Assembly: GCA_013202335.1 (NCBI GenBank)
Contig: JABMQR010000184.1
Span: 1-42,331, forward strand
Length of the DNA: 42,331 bases
Origin: Bacteroidota bacterium
GTDB taxonomy: Bacteria; Spirochaetota; Spirochaetia; JABMQR01
Direction: 5' to 3'
Shown here: positions 34,322 to 42,250 of the stretch, in pieces
How the letters are laid out: every line of letters begins with the position of its first letter
Numbering within the stretch: position 1 is the first letter of the stretch
The notes under the pieces: generated by a model
Seen by the model: the letters and a program-made list of their open reading frames with translations, nothing else
Databases searched by the model: none
Told to the model about the DNA's origin: nothing
Made by a program: the position numbers and the translations under genes

Positions 34322-35488
34322 ATGATTAAAGATTTTACCTATTATGTACCTGTGAAACTTGTTTTTGGAGAAGGAGCACTTAACCAGGCCGGCGAGCAGG
34401 TGTCAGCGTATGGAAAGAAAGCCATGATTGTAACAACTGGAAACTTTTTCAAGGAAAATGGGCTGGTAGATAGACTTCAGGATATTCTGAAAAAAGATGG
34501 AGTAGGCTCTATCCATTTCCCGGATGTAGATCCCAACCCTCTGAACACCCAGATAGATGCAGGGGCAGCTCTGGCAAAAAGTACGGGTGTAGATGTGCTC
34601 ATAGGTCTTGGAGGAGGAAGTGCGATTGATGCTGCCAAAGGGATGGCTGTAGCTCTTGGACATGACAGGCCAATCTGGGACTTTTGTGAGGGAGACGATG
34701 TTCAGGAAATTACTGATAAAACCTTTCCGATTATTGCCATAACCACTACATCCGGAACAGGAAGTGAAGGGACTCAATGGTCTGTTATCACCAACCTGGA
34801 AAAAAGGATGAAGCCCGGGATTGGGAGTGACTATACCTTTGCTAAAGTAGCTATAGTTGACCCTGAACTGATGGTTAGTCTGCCTCCCAGAATGACTGCT
34901 GCAACAGGATTTGATGTTCTGGCGCATGCAATCGAAGCCTATTCAAGCACCCTGGCAACCCCGGTAACTGATATGATGTGTGAAAAGGCCATCAGGCTGG
35001 TTGGTAAATACCTGCGTCGGGCTGTGAAAAATGGGGAAGACCGGGAAGCCAGAAATGGTATGGCTTTTGCAAATACCCTGTCAGGTTTTTCTATAGCAGT
35101 AGGAATTGTAACTGTCTGCCATGGTTTGGCCCATTCGATCGGCGGTGTAGCCGGAACAACCCACGGAGAAACTCTTGCTGCCATGACTCCTCAGACGATG
35201 AGATTTTCAATGAAGGCAAATCCCGATAAATTTAAAGATATAGGCATGTTCCTGAGAGATGAATACATCAATATTGGGCAATATATGCTGGAAGACAGTG
35301 TCGAAGAGGTAGAAGATCTTATAAGAGATATTGGATTGGATAACGGACTGGCGTCTCAAGGCGTTAAAGAAGAACATATTGAAGAAATCGCTGATGGTGT
35401 TATCAACTATATGGGCGGATCTATTGAAATTGACCCAATGGATATTACAAAAGAAGATCTGATCGAAATAATCACACAATCCATGTAA
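34322..35488 (+). CDS. Iron-containing alcohol dehydrogenase
   Basis: A 388-aa NAD(P)-dependent group III dehydrogenase, full length. It has the nucleotide motif GLGGGSAIDAAKG (95-107) and TTTSGTGSEGTQWSVIT. The iron ligands are expected to be Asp198 and His202 (FDVLAHAIEAY), His267 and His281 (CHGLAHSIGG and TTHGE), with His271 near the active site. It oxidises an alcohol to an aldehyde, or the reverse. AAGGAG precedes ATG. The 97-base gap before it holds no clear promoter. The product aldehyde would be a natural substrate of the aldehyde:ferredoxin oxidoreductase encoded two genes later. Confidence 0.95.
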   Translation: MIKDFTYYVPVKLVFGEGALNQAGEQVSAYGKKAMIVTTGNFFKENGLVDRLQDILKKDGVGSIHFPDVDPNPLNTQIDAGAALAKSTGVDVLIGLGGGSAIDAAKGMAVALGHDRPIWDFCEGDDVQEITDKTFPIIAITTTSGTGSEGTQWSVITNLEKRMKPGIGSDYTFAKVAIVDPELMVSLPPRMTAATGFDVLAHAIEAYSSTLATPVTDMMCEKAIRLVGKYLRRAVKNGEDREARNGMAFANTLSGFSIAVGIVTVCHGLAHSIGGVAGTTHGETLAAMTPQTMRFSMKANPDKFKDIGMFLRDEYINIGQYMLEDSVEEVEDLIRDIGLDNGLASQGVKEEHIEEIADGVINYMGGSIEIDPMDITKEDLIEIITQSM

Positions 35489-35515
35489 GAGAATAGTATT
35501 TGTGTACGGTTACCA

Positions 35516-35545
35516 GCACAGCCGGGAATTATTTTCCGGTTGTGC
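35516..35545 (+). promoter_or_regulatory. Strong intercistronic hairpin before the SMP-30 gene
   Basis: Bases 35516-35528 (GCACAGCCGGGAA) pair with 35533-35545 over 13 bp, including two G-T pairs, around a TTAT loop. There is no T-tract. It ends eight bases before the AAGG ribosome site of the lactonase gene, so it could tune translation or mark an RNA-processing point. Confidence 0.6.
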
Positions 35546-35563
35546 ACATTACAAGGAAATACG

Positions 35564-36454
35564 ATGAAAGAGTATTCTGCAAATATAGTTGAGCATGTAC
35601 TGACATGCCGGAATGAAATTGGTGAAGCTCCAATCTGGGTTCCGGAAGAAGATCGATTATACTGGACTGATACCGAAGATTCAGCAGTATTCAGCTACCG
35701 ATTCTCTGATTATGAAATGAAAAAATACCACCTTGCTATGCCGATTACTTCACTGCTGCGCCGCAGGGGTGGAGGTTGGGTGATAGTCACTAAAAAAGGT
35801 CTGGCATTCTGGGATCAGGTTAATAATATATGTACGTTCATTGCTGATCCTGTAGCCGATAATGATTTCCTGGTCTTTAATGATGGAGCAGTGGATCCTT
35901 CCGGCTGCCTGATTGCCGGAACTATGAATTTTAATGAGCTGACCGCACCTGACGGCTGTCTTTTTCGACTTGATAATCAGCTGAGTCTAAAAAAGATCGA
36001 TGCAAACATCTGTGTTGCCAACGGCATCAGTTTCAGTCCTGATGGAGAAACCCTGTACGTTTCTGAACAGTGGGACAGCAGAATACTGGCCTATGATTAT
36101 AATCAGCAGACAGGTACTGCCTCAAATCGAAGGACCTTTGCAGTTGCTGATCCGGCAGATGGGTATCCTGATGGAATTATCGTGGACAGCGAAGGTTGTT
36201 TGTGGAACGGGCGATGGGGCGGTGCTCAGATTGTGAGGTATACGCCGGATGGTAAAATTGACCGAAAATATAATTTGCCGGTTAATGTAGGCACCTGTAT
36301 GGCTTTTGGAGGAGAAAATTTGTCCGATTTGTATATCACAACAGCATGGTTTGGAATGACCGGCCCTGAAAGAGTGAAAAATCCGGTGTCCGGTGATCTG
36401 TTCAGGATTAAAACGGATGTAAAAGGTCGATTAGAACCACGGTTTGCCGGTTAG
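35564..36454 (+). CDS. SMP-30/gluconolactonase family protein
   Basis: A 296-aa six-bladed beta-propeller. The ATG at 35564 has AAGG seven bases upstream; an in-frame start at 35540 lies inside the hairpin. Family motifs are GEAPIWVPEEDRLYWTDTED (the Glu metal ligand), VANGISFSPDGETLYVSE (the Asn ligand) and GYPDGIIVDSEGCLWNGRWG (the Asp ligand). It probably hydrolyses a sugar lactone made by one of the neighbouring dehydrogenases. In the cluster it stands between the iron alcohol dehydrogenase and the aldehyde oxidoreductase. Confidence 0.93.
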   Translation: MKEYSANIVEHVLTCRNEIGEAPIWVPEEDRLYWTDTEDSAVFSYRFSDYEMKKYHLAMPITSLLRRRGGGWVIVTKKGLAFWDQVNNICTFIADPVADNDFLVFNDGAVDPSGCLIAGTMNFNELTAPDGCLFRLDNQLSLKKIDANICVANGISFSPDGETLYVSEQWDSRILAYDYNQQTGTASNRRTFAVADPADGYPDGIIVDSEGCLWNGRWGGAQIVRYTPDGKIDRKYNLPVNVGTCMAFGGENLSDLYITTAWFGMTGPERVKNPVSGDLFRIKTDVKGRLEPRFAG

Positions 36455-36484
36455 GATTAGTAATAAGTGAGAAGGAGAATGACG

Positions 36485-38350
36485 ATGAATGGATATATGG
36501 GAAAAATTCTGATTATTGATGTAACAAGCCGTAAGATAACTGAAAAAGCGATAGATGAAGCGGTAATGCGTCAATATCTGGGAGGGTGCGGATTTGGAGC
36601 TAAGCTGCTGTTTGAATATACAACTGCAGAGACAGAGCCGTTAAGTCCTGAGAATCCATTAATCTTTGCAACCGGCCCTTTAAACGGAACCAATTTGTTT
36701 AATTCAGATCGATTTGATCTTGTAACAAAGTCTCCCCTTACCGGGATATTTGCTGAATCCAGCGCCGGCGGCTACTGGGCAGGCCGATTTAAGAAATGCG
36801 GTTATGATGCGTTAGTTGTTGTGGGGAAGGCTTCGGGACCTGTTTATATCAATATAACTGATGATAAGGCCGAAATTAAGGATGCTTCAGATTTGTGGGG
36901 TAAAGATACGTTTGAAACCACTACAATTCTGCGGGAACGTGAAGGTGCAAAGGCTCGTGTTGCGGTAATTGGTCCTGCAGGTGAAAACTTAGTAAATATT
37001 GCCGCCATAATTACTGACGGAAAACATGGCCGGGCTCTGGGACGGTGCGGCGTAGGTGCTGTTATGGGATCGAAAAATCTGAAGGCAGTTGTAGCCAACG
37101 GTACAAAATCTGTTTCAGTAGCCGATAAAAAAGGCATCATCGCCATAAATAAGGCCATGTCTGCAGCAATTAAAAGTGATATGCAGGGTATGAAAGACGC
37201 AGGAACCGGCGGCGGGGTGGAAGCCTCAGAAGAGCTGGGAAATCTGCCCATTCGAAACTGGGGTCAGGGCAGCTGGAAAGAGGGCGCCGTAAAGACCACA
37301 GGTATGACCATGACAAAACAACATCTGACTAATACTTACAGCTGCGGCTCCTGCATGATCTCCTGCGGAAGAATAGTAAAAGCACAGGGCGGACCCTATG
37401 ATGGTCAGGAGATAGCCGGACCGGAGTATGAGACACTGGGTCTTATGGGTACCAATCTGATGAATGATAATCTTTCTACTATTATCAAAGGAAATGAACT
37501 GTGCAACCGCTACGGCCTTGATACTATATCGACAGCCGGTGTGATCGGCTTTGGAATGGAAGCATGGGAACATGGCTTGCTCACAGAGAAGGAATGCGGC
37601 GATCTTGCTCTTGAATGGGGTGATTCCAATGTTATAACCTCATTAATAAAACAGATAGGTGACAGAACCGGGGTTGGAGAACTACTTGGACAGGGAGTGA
37701 GAAAGGCTTCTGACCAGCTAGGTCCGCTTGCAAAAGAGTTTGCCGCTGAGGTCAAGGGACTGGAACCGCCGGCCCATGATGGACGGGCTAAAATGACAGC
37801 CGCTATAGGTATGGCTACATCCGCCCGGGGTGCCTGCCACTTATCCGGTTTTGGTCATGACTTTGAAGAGGGAGCCGAACTGAAAGATCTGGGGAGTCCG
37901 TCACTTCCTGACCGTTTTACCAAAGAGGGCAAGGCGGAGAATGTATTCCGGATGCAGAATCTGATGGGTATAATCGATTCCGCCATTGTCTGCAAATTCC
38001 CTCTGTTTGGAGGCCTGACGGTAGATCCGCTAATTGAGGCAATAAACGCCGTTACCGGATGGGATCTGGACAGGGATGAATTTTTCAGAATGGGTGAAAG
38101 AATCTTCAATATAAAACGTCTCTATAACAATCGTCTTGGAATCAGCCGCAAAGATGATACGCTGCCGCTGCGAATGCTGAAATTGAAACGGGGCGGTGGC
38201 ACGAATCATTTACCGCCTTTGAACGAGATGCTCCATGAGTATTATCAGTACCGGGGCTGGAACGAGTTTGGCATACCGACCGAAGAGAAAGTGAAAGAGC
38301 TTGGGCTGGAAGAGTATTATAGCTTACTCAATGAGAAGAAAGGAGATTAA
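36485..38350 (+). CDS. aor: Aldehyde:ferredoxin oxidoreductase (tungsten-pterin enzyme)
   Basis: A 621-aa cytoplasmic enzyme that oxidises aldehydes to acids with ferredoxin. The ATG at 36485 has GGAG seven bases upstream and begins MNGYMGKILIIDVTSRKITE, the family start. The 4Fe-4S cluster ligands are visible as C287-x2-C290-x3-C294 (SCGSCMISCG) and C503 (AIVCKFPLFG). Pterin-binding segments include GPLNGTNLFNSDRFDLVTKS, GRALGRCGVGAVMGSKNLKA and MATSARGACHLSG. The enzyme needs tungstate, which links it to tupA at 9893. Its size fits the AOR/FOR/GOR family, but the substrate aldehyde cannot be assigned. One base separates it from the SDR gene that follows. Confidence 0.95.
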   Translation: MNGYMGKILIIDVTSRKITEKAIDEAVMRQYLGGCGFGAKLLFEYTTAETEPLSPENPLIFATGPLNGTNLFNSDRFDLVTKSPLTGIFAESSAGGYWAGRFKKCGYDALVVVGKASGPVYINITDDKAEIKDASDLWGKDTFETTTILREREGAKARVAVIGPAGENLVNIAAIITDGKHGRALGRCGVGAVMGSKNLKAVVANGTKSVSVADKKGIIAINKAMSAAIKSDMQGMKDAGTGGGVEASEELGNLPIRNWGQGSWKEGAVKTTGMTMTKQHLTNTYSCGSCMISCGRIVKAQGGPYDGQEIAGPEYETLGLMGTNLMNDNLSTIIKGNELCNRYGLDTISTAGVIGFGMEAWEHGLLTEKECGDLALEWGDSNVITSLIKQIGDRTGVGELLGQGVRKASDQLGPLAKEFAAEVKGLEPPAHDGRAKMTAAIGMATSARGACHLSGFGHDFEEGAELKDLGSPSLPDRFTKEGKAENVFRMQNLMGIIDSAIVCKFPLFGGLTVDPLIEAINAVTGWDLDRDEFFRMGERIFNIKRLYNNRLGISRKDDTLPLRMLKLKRGGGTNHLPPLNEMLHEYYQYRGWNEFGIPTEEKVKELGLEEYYSLLNEKKGD

Positions 38351-38351
38351 T

Positions 38352-39134
38352 ATGGGTGCTAAAGAAGTTACTAATGTGATATATAAATTTACCGGAAAAA
38401 CAATTCTGGTGACAGGAGCCTCGAATGGTATCGGCCGGGATGTTGCTATGGCCTTTGCACGAGCCGGTGGAACTATTTGTGCTGCAGATATAAATGAGAA
38501 AGGCCTGAATACATTGGTAGAGGAAATTTCTGCTCTGGGCGTAAAATGCTATACATTCCAGGTAGATCTCTCTGATAGTGATGCATGTGTAAAAATGGCA
38601 CAACATTTTGCTAAAAAAATGGATAGAATAGATATTCTCGTTAATAATGCAGGATTGAGCTTTCCGGAAACTCTGGTAAATCTTGATATTGCACATTGGA
38701 ATTTAACCTTGAATGTGAACCTTCGGGCTCCTGCGATAATTACCAAAATCATAGCAGCCAAAATGATTGAACAAGGCGGCGGAGCCATTGTAAATGTAGC
38801 CAGTAATGCCGGAATAAGCGGAATTGAGGAACATGCAGCCTACTGTGCCAGTAAATTCGGTATTATTGGTCTGGCTAAAGTTATGGCTATCGAACTTGGT
38901 CCTCATAATATCCGGGTTAATTCCGTTGCCCCAACAGTTGTTCTCACACCCATGGGACAGCAGGTCTGGAGTGACCCCAAAAAGTCAGATCCAGTTAAAA
39001 GAAAGATCCCTCTCGGACGATTTGCCTGGCCGGCAGAAGTATCAAATACCATTCTGTTTCTGGCTTCGGATGCAGCAACCATGATTCATGGTGATGTAGT
39101 TCTTATAGATGGAGGGGCAGATGCCAGTATATAA
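38352..39134 (+). CDS. Short-chain dehydrogenase/reductase 1
   Basis: A 260-aa classical SDR. The ATG at 38352 follows AGGAG (38341-38345) and lies one base after the aor stop. The cofactor motif is TGASNGIGRDV, and NNAG is present (LVNNAGLSF). The catalytic tetrad is visible in IVNVASNAGISGIEEHAAYC with ASK (Ser, Tyr, Lys), and the end is DVVLIDGGADASI. Such enzymes oxidise sugars, polyols or hydroxy acids. The gene overlaps the second SDR gene by 14 bases. Confidence 0.95.
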   Translation: MGAKEVTNVIYKFTGKTILVTGASNGIGRDVAMAFARAGGTICAADINEKGLNTLVEEISALGVKCYTFQVDLSDSDACVKMAQHFAKKMDRIDILVNNAGLSFPETLVNLDIAHWNLTLNVNLRAPAIITKIIAAKMIEQGGGAIVNVASNAGISGIEEHAAYCASKFGIIGLAKVMAIELGPHNIRVNSVAPTVVLTPMGQQVWSDPKKSDPVKRKIPLGRFAWPAEVSNTILFLASDAATMIHGDVVLIDGGADASI

Positions 39135-39882
39135 TAAATCCGGATCAATAACCGGGAAAATAGCCATGGTTACCGGAGCCGCCGGGGTGTTGGGTCTTGC
39201 CACCACCCGAGCCCTTCTGGATTTGGGTCTTAAAGTAGTTATGGTTGATATCAGTACGGATCAACTTGAAAAACTGCATCTGGAGTTGGGTGATGATACT
39301 TTCTCCCTTCCCATGGATTTAGGAAATCCAAAGAGTGTAGAGGACGCATATAACAGCCTGCCGGCAGAATTCAGTGAGATTGATATTCTGGTAAATAATG
39401 CCGGAATTCTGAGTAATAATAAGGCAGAATCAACCAGTGTAATAGAATGGGAACGGGTGATTGATATAAATCTCAATGGAGTTTTCTTTCTTTCAAAGCT
39501 GGTAATTCCCGGAATGAAAAAAAGAGGCTGGGGCAGAATTATCAACACATCATCTCTGGCTGCCAAGAGCGGCGGGATAACGGCGGGTACTGCATATTCA
39601 ACTTCAAAGGGAGCAGTTATAGCTTTGACTTTTAGTTTAGCTTTAGAACTGGCCTCGTATGGTATTACGGTTAATGGAATTGCTCCTGCCTATGTACGGA
39701 CTCCTATGATTACAGAACAGTTGACTGAGTTACAGCGTCAGGAGCTTTTGAAGAAGATTCCTGTTAGGAGATTCTGTGAACCGGAAGAATTTGCCCATGT
39801 GGTAACCTTTCTGGCTGATGACAAAGCCGGCTTTATTACCGGGGAAATTATCGATCAAAATGGGGGGCTTCATTTCGATTAG
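39121..39882 (+). CDS. Short-chain dehydrogenase/reductase 2
   Basis: A 253-aa classical SDR. The ATG at 39121 lies inside the end of SDR 1 with GGAGG five bases upstream. Motifs are VTGAAGVLGLATTR, LVNNAGIL, IINTSSLAAKSGG with YSTSK (Ser, Tyr, Lys), and the terminal GEIIDQNGGLHFD. It is as distant from SDR 1 as from typical relatives, so the two probably catalyse different steps, for example oxidation of a sugar to a lactone and of a keto acid. The tight overlap implies linked translation. Confidence 0.94.
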   Translation: MPVYNKSGSITGKIAMVTGAAGVLGLATTRALLDLGLKVVMVDISTDQLEKLHLELGDDTFSLPMDLGNPKSVEDAYNSLPAEFSEIDILVNNAGILSNNKAESTSVIEWERVIDINLNGVFFLSKLVIPGMKKRGWGRIINTSSLAAKSGGITAGTAYSTSKGAVIALTFSLALELASYGITVNGIAPAYVRTPMITEQLTELQRQELLKKIPVRRFCEPEEFAHVVTFLADDKAGFITGEIIDQNGGLHFD

Positions 39883-39902
39883 GAGTGAAGAGAGAGGTAT
39901 CT

Positions 39903-40175
39903 ATGGTAAAGATTTCGGTCTGTGAACCCTTAAGAAGGTATTGCAGGAATGAAGATGTACTTTTCGGGGACGGAGGAAGTGTTTTTGAAGTGCTTAAAGA
40001 TGCCAGTAAAGATTTCCCCGAGCTGAAAAAGAAGCTGTTTAAAACAGAAAATTCTCTTAGTTCTCAGGTTCTCATATATAAGAATCTGAAGGATATACGA
40101 TTTCTGCAAAAAGAAAATACGCCCGTTGACAGCACTACTGAGCTGAAATTAGTGGTTGCTCTTTGCGGAGGGTGA
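39903..40175 (+). CDS. MoaD/ThiS-like ubiquitin-fold protein
   Basis: A 90-aa protein ending in Cys-Gly-Gly (VVALCGG); the terminal Gly-Gly is the mark of MoaD/ThiS sulfur carriers. The ATG at 39903 has GAGAGG five bases upstream. MoaD carries sulfur for assembling molybdopterin, the organic part of the tungsten cofactor used by the aldehyde oxidoreductase. MoaD-like genes frequently accompany aor genes. It is the last gene of the cluster. No other cofactor-synthesis genes are present in the window, so activation and sulfur transfer must use enzymes encoded elsewhere. Confidence 0.88.
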   Translation: MVKISVCEPLRRYCRNEDVLFGDGGSVFEVLKDASKDFPELKKKLFKTENSLSSQVLIYKNLKDIRFLQKENTPVDSTTELKLVVALCGG

Positions 40176-40195
40176 AACTGACCTCTGTAATCTCT

Positions 40196-41278
40196 CTAGT
40201 ATTTACAGTTATCCCGAAACAGCTTCAGCATATACTCATAATCCGCAACAGATACTGATGGCGGAATGGAGTGGTCCGACATGAATATATAGGGTGACCG
40301 CAGCTTTTTCATACCCTCTATTTTGCTGAGACATTCATCCTTAATACGATTTCTGTCGCCCGATTCCAGAGCCATAACATTAATATTCCCCATGAAACAG
40401 AGCTTGTCCCCATATTGCTCAGCCAAATCTGCAACATGCATACCGGTTTTAGCCTCCATGGCCTGAATACAGTCAACACCTGATTCCACAATACAGGGTA
40501 GATGAGGGCGAAAATCACCGCAAGTATGCAGAATTATGGGAAGATTATAATCCTTCAACATACTGAATAATTTTTTATGATGTGGGTGGATTCTTTCACG
40601 ATGGCACTGGGGAGAAATAAATGCATTGGCAGTATATCCCAGATCATCATATACATGCACACCGTTCGGCAAACCCACCTCGGAAAAGAGCAGCTCGTAA
40701 TACTCTATAGATTTCTGCGTTATAATTGAGCAGAAATCATCAATCCATTCCGGTTCCAGCAAAACTGATTCCAGCATAACCACATCGCCAAGAATTTTAC
40801 GCAGCTCCTCAAATACAAAAAGAGAGGAGGCCGTGACAAATTCATCCCCTGCCATCGCCTGTCGGTAATTTTCCTTAAGATCATTGATATCCAGATGATC
40901 CCGAATATCCATAGCCTTAACAGCATCCCGATAATCCTCTTTCCAGATTTCCGGTGTTGTTACCGTGAATCCGACATGTTCGGGTGTACCGGCCTTGTGC
41001 TTCCAGTTCTTGAGTGACGCCCCCCAGGCATCGCGGGTAACAATCCACTCATCGGTCTCTTCAACCACAGTGATAAGATCCTGACGGGGGCCCGGTACCT
41101 GGAACCATGAACTTGAGCGGATATCCAGATTGAAACGGGTGATAAAATCGGTATCATCTGCAATCCCCTGATCTCCCCATCCATTTTCTATAATATGGGG
41201 CCAAAAGTGTTCATTCAGTCCCATACGTTCCGGAATTTCATGTTGTAATAGTGCTGTTATGATTTCCCGCTTGCTCAT
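40196..41278 (-). CDS. URO-D family methyltransferase-like protein, zinc-motif type (module 4)
   Basis: A 360-aa barrel protein starting MSKREIITALLQHEIPERMG with GGGAG seven bases before ATG. It has HVYDDLGYTANAFISPQCHR (substrate loop), H251-T-C253-G254 (IILHTCGDFRPHL) and LCFMGNINVMALESGD. The end is IFMSDHSIPPSVSVADYEYM, with Asp where the third zinc Cys would be expected. There is no HemE arginine motif. It converges with the MoaD-like gene (20-base gap) and is divergent from the AraC gene at 41350 (71-base gap). It is likely controlled by that regulator and separate from the operon. Confidence 0.9.
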   Translation of the reverse strand: MSKREIITALLQHEIPERMGLNEHFWPHIIENGWGDQGIADDTDFITRFNLDIRSSSWFQVPGPRQDLITVVEETDEWIVTRDAWGASLKNWKHKAGTPEHVGFTVTTPEIWKEDYRDAVKAMDIRDHLDINDLKENYRQAMAGDEFVTASSLFVFEELRKILGDVVMLESVLLEPEWIDDFCSIITQKSIEYYELLFSEVGLPNGVHVYDDLGYTANAFISPQCHRERIHPHHKKLFSMLKDYNLPIILHTCGDFRPHLPCIVESGVDCIQAMEAKTGMHVADLAEQYGDKLCFMGNINVMALESGDRNRIKDECLSKIEGMKKLRSPYIFMSDHSIPPSVSVADYEYMLKLFRDNCKY

Positions 41279-41332
41279 GAGTTTCTCCCTGATTAAAGAA
41301 GGCTATTATTTTTATTTTCAAATTTACATAAG

Positions 41333-41338
41333 TATATT
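41333..41338 (+). promoter_or_regulatory. -10 box of AraC gene 4
   Basis: TATATT lies 11 bases before the ATG at 41350, so the leader would be about five bases and no ribosome site is present. This is similar to the other AraC and LuxR genes of the window. Confidence 0.35.
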
Positions 41339-41349
41339 ACAATCAACAT

Positions 41350-42198
41350 ATGCACAACAACATAGGAAAAATCGACCAAGACATGATAAATATCGATCTG
41401 ATAGATAAGGATTACCGACTTGAAGTTGAAATGATCATGCACCAGCGACTGGGACCCGATTGGGCCTGGGATCACCATAAAAACACCTGGAACAGGGGAC
41501 CGGCGCTATTATTCTGGCTGGTAACCGGTGGGAAGGCGGATTTATGGGCTGACAACAGAAGATTTGAAGCCCGGCGCGGGAGGCTCTTTGTGATGCCTGC
41601 TGAGGAACATGGTTATCGGGGTAGGCATAATCCTGATAACCCGTTTGAAGTATCCTGGATGTTTATCAAGGTGATCGGGAAAGATGGAAGGAGTCTTCCC
41701 GTGGAAGGAATTGATGGGATTCCTTTTCAAACCAGCTTAGTGGATGTGGAATTCTGCAGCAAGTTAATGCATCGGATTCTTAATTCCACCGGTACACTTC
41801 AGACCTCCTGGCTGCGCTGTTTTATCAATGAAATACATCGGCAGGCTGCTTTGCATGAGTTGTCTGCAGTAGAGGGTGAAATCCAAAAACTCGGCACTCA
41901 AATTCAGACTCATCCCGGAAAATTCAGCGGGCTGGATGACATGCTCTCCTCCCTCTCGATTTCAAAAGATCACCTGATCCGCCTCTTCCGAAAGCAATAT
42001 GATATGACTCCGGGAGAGTTCCTGATACGGGCACGTATTGACCATGCCAGAAGTTTGCTGGTTATCTCCTCTGAATCGGTAAAAGAGATTGCAGATAAGC
42101 TTGGCTATTCCGACCAGTTTGTATTCAGCCGTCAGTTTCGGTTGAGAACAGGTGTTTCGCCAAAAGAGTATCGTAAGGGAGCTTTTGGTATTCGGTAA
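41350..42198 (+). CDS. AraC-family regulator (module 4)
   Basis: A 282-aa regulator. The N-terminal cupin sensor includes LLFWLVTGGKADLWADNRRF, then RRGRLFVMPAEEHGYRGRHN. The C-terminal AraC domain includes LSISKDHLIRLFRKQYDMTP and SVKEIADKLGYSDQFVFSRQ, ending in RTGVSPKEYRKG. It is divergent from the URO-D gene at 40196-41278. A start at ATG 41350 has no ribosome site but a -10 box close by; an internal ATG (12th codon) is possible. Its sensor differs from those of modules 1-3, so it probably detects another ligand. Confidence 0.9.
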   Translation: MHNNIGKIDQDMINIDLIDKDYRLEVEMIMHQRLGPDWAWDHHKNTWNRGPALLFWLVTGGKADLWADNRRFEARRGRLFVMPAEEHGYRGRHNPDNPFEVSWMFIKVIGKDGRSLPVEGIDGIPFQTSLVDVEFCSKLMHRILNSTGTLQTSWLRCFINEIHRQAALHELSAVEGEIQKLGTQIQTHPGKFSGLDDMLSSLSISKDHLIRLFRKQYDMTPGEFLIRARIDHARSLLVISSESVKEIADKLGYSDQFVFSRQFRLRTGVSPKEYRKGAFGIR

Positions 42199-42250
42199 GA
42201 ATTTGCTTCTGCTTCCCTGTAAAGTAATTTGTCCGTTTTTTTTCATATTT

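Noticed and set aside
15710..41278. URO-D genes as hemE (heme biosynthesis)
   Set aside because: All lack the N-terminal arginine-rich porphyrin motif, occur in six copies and are not near heme genes.
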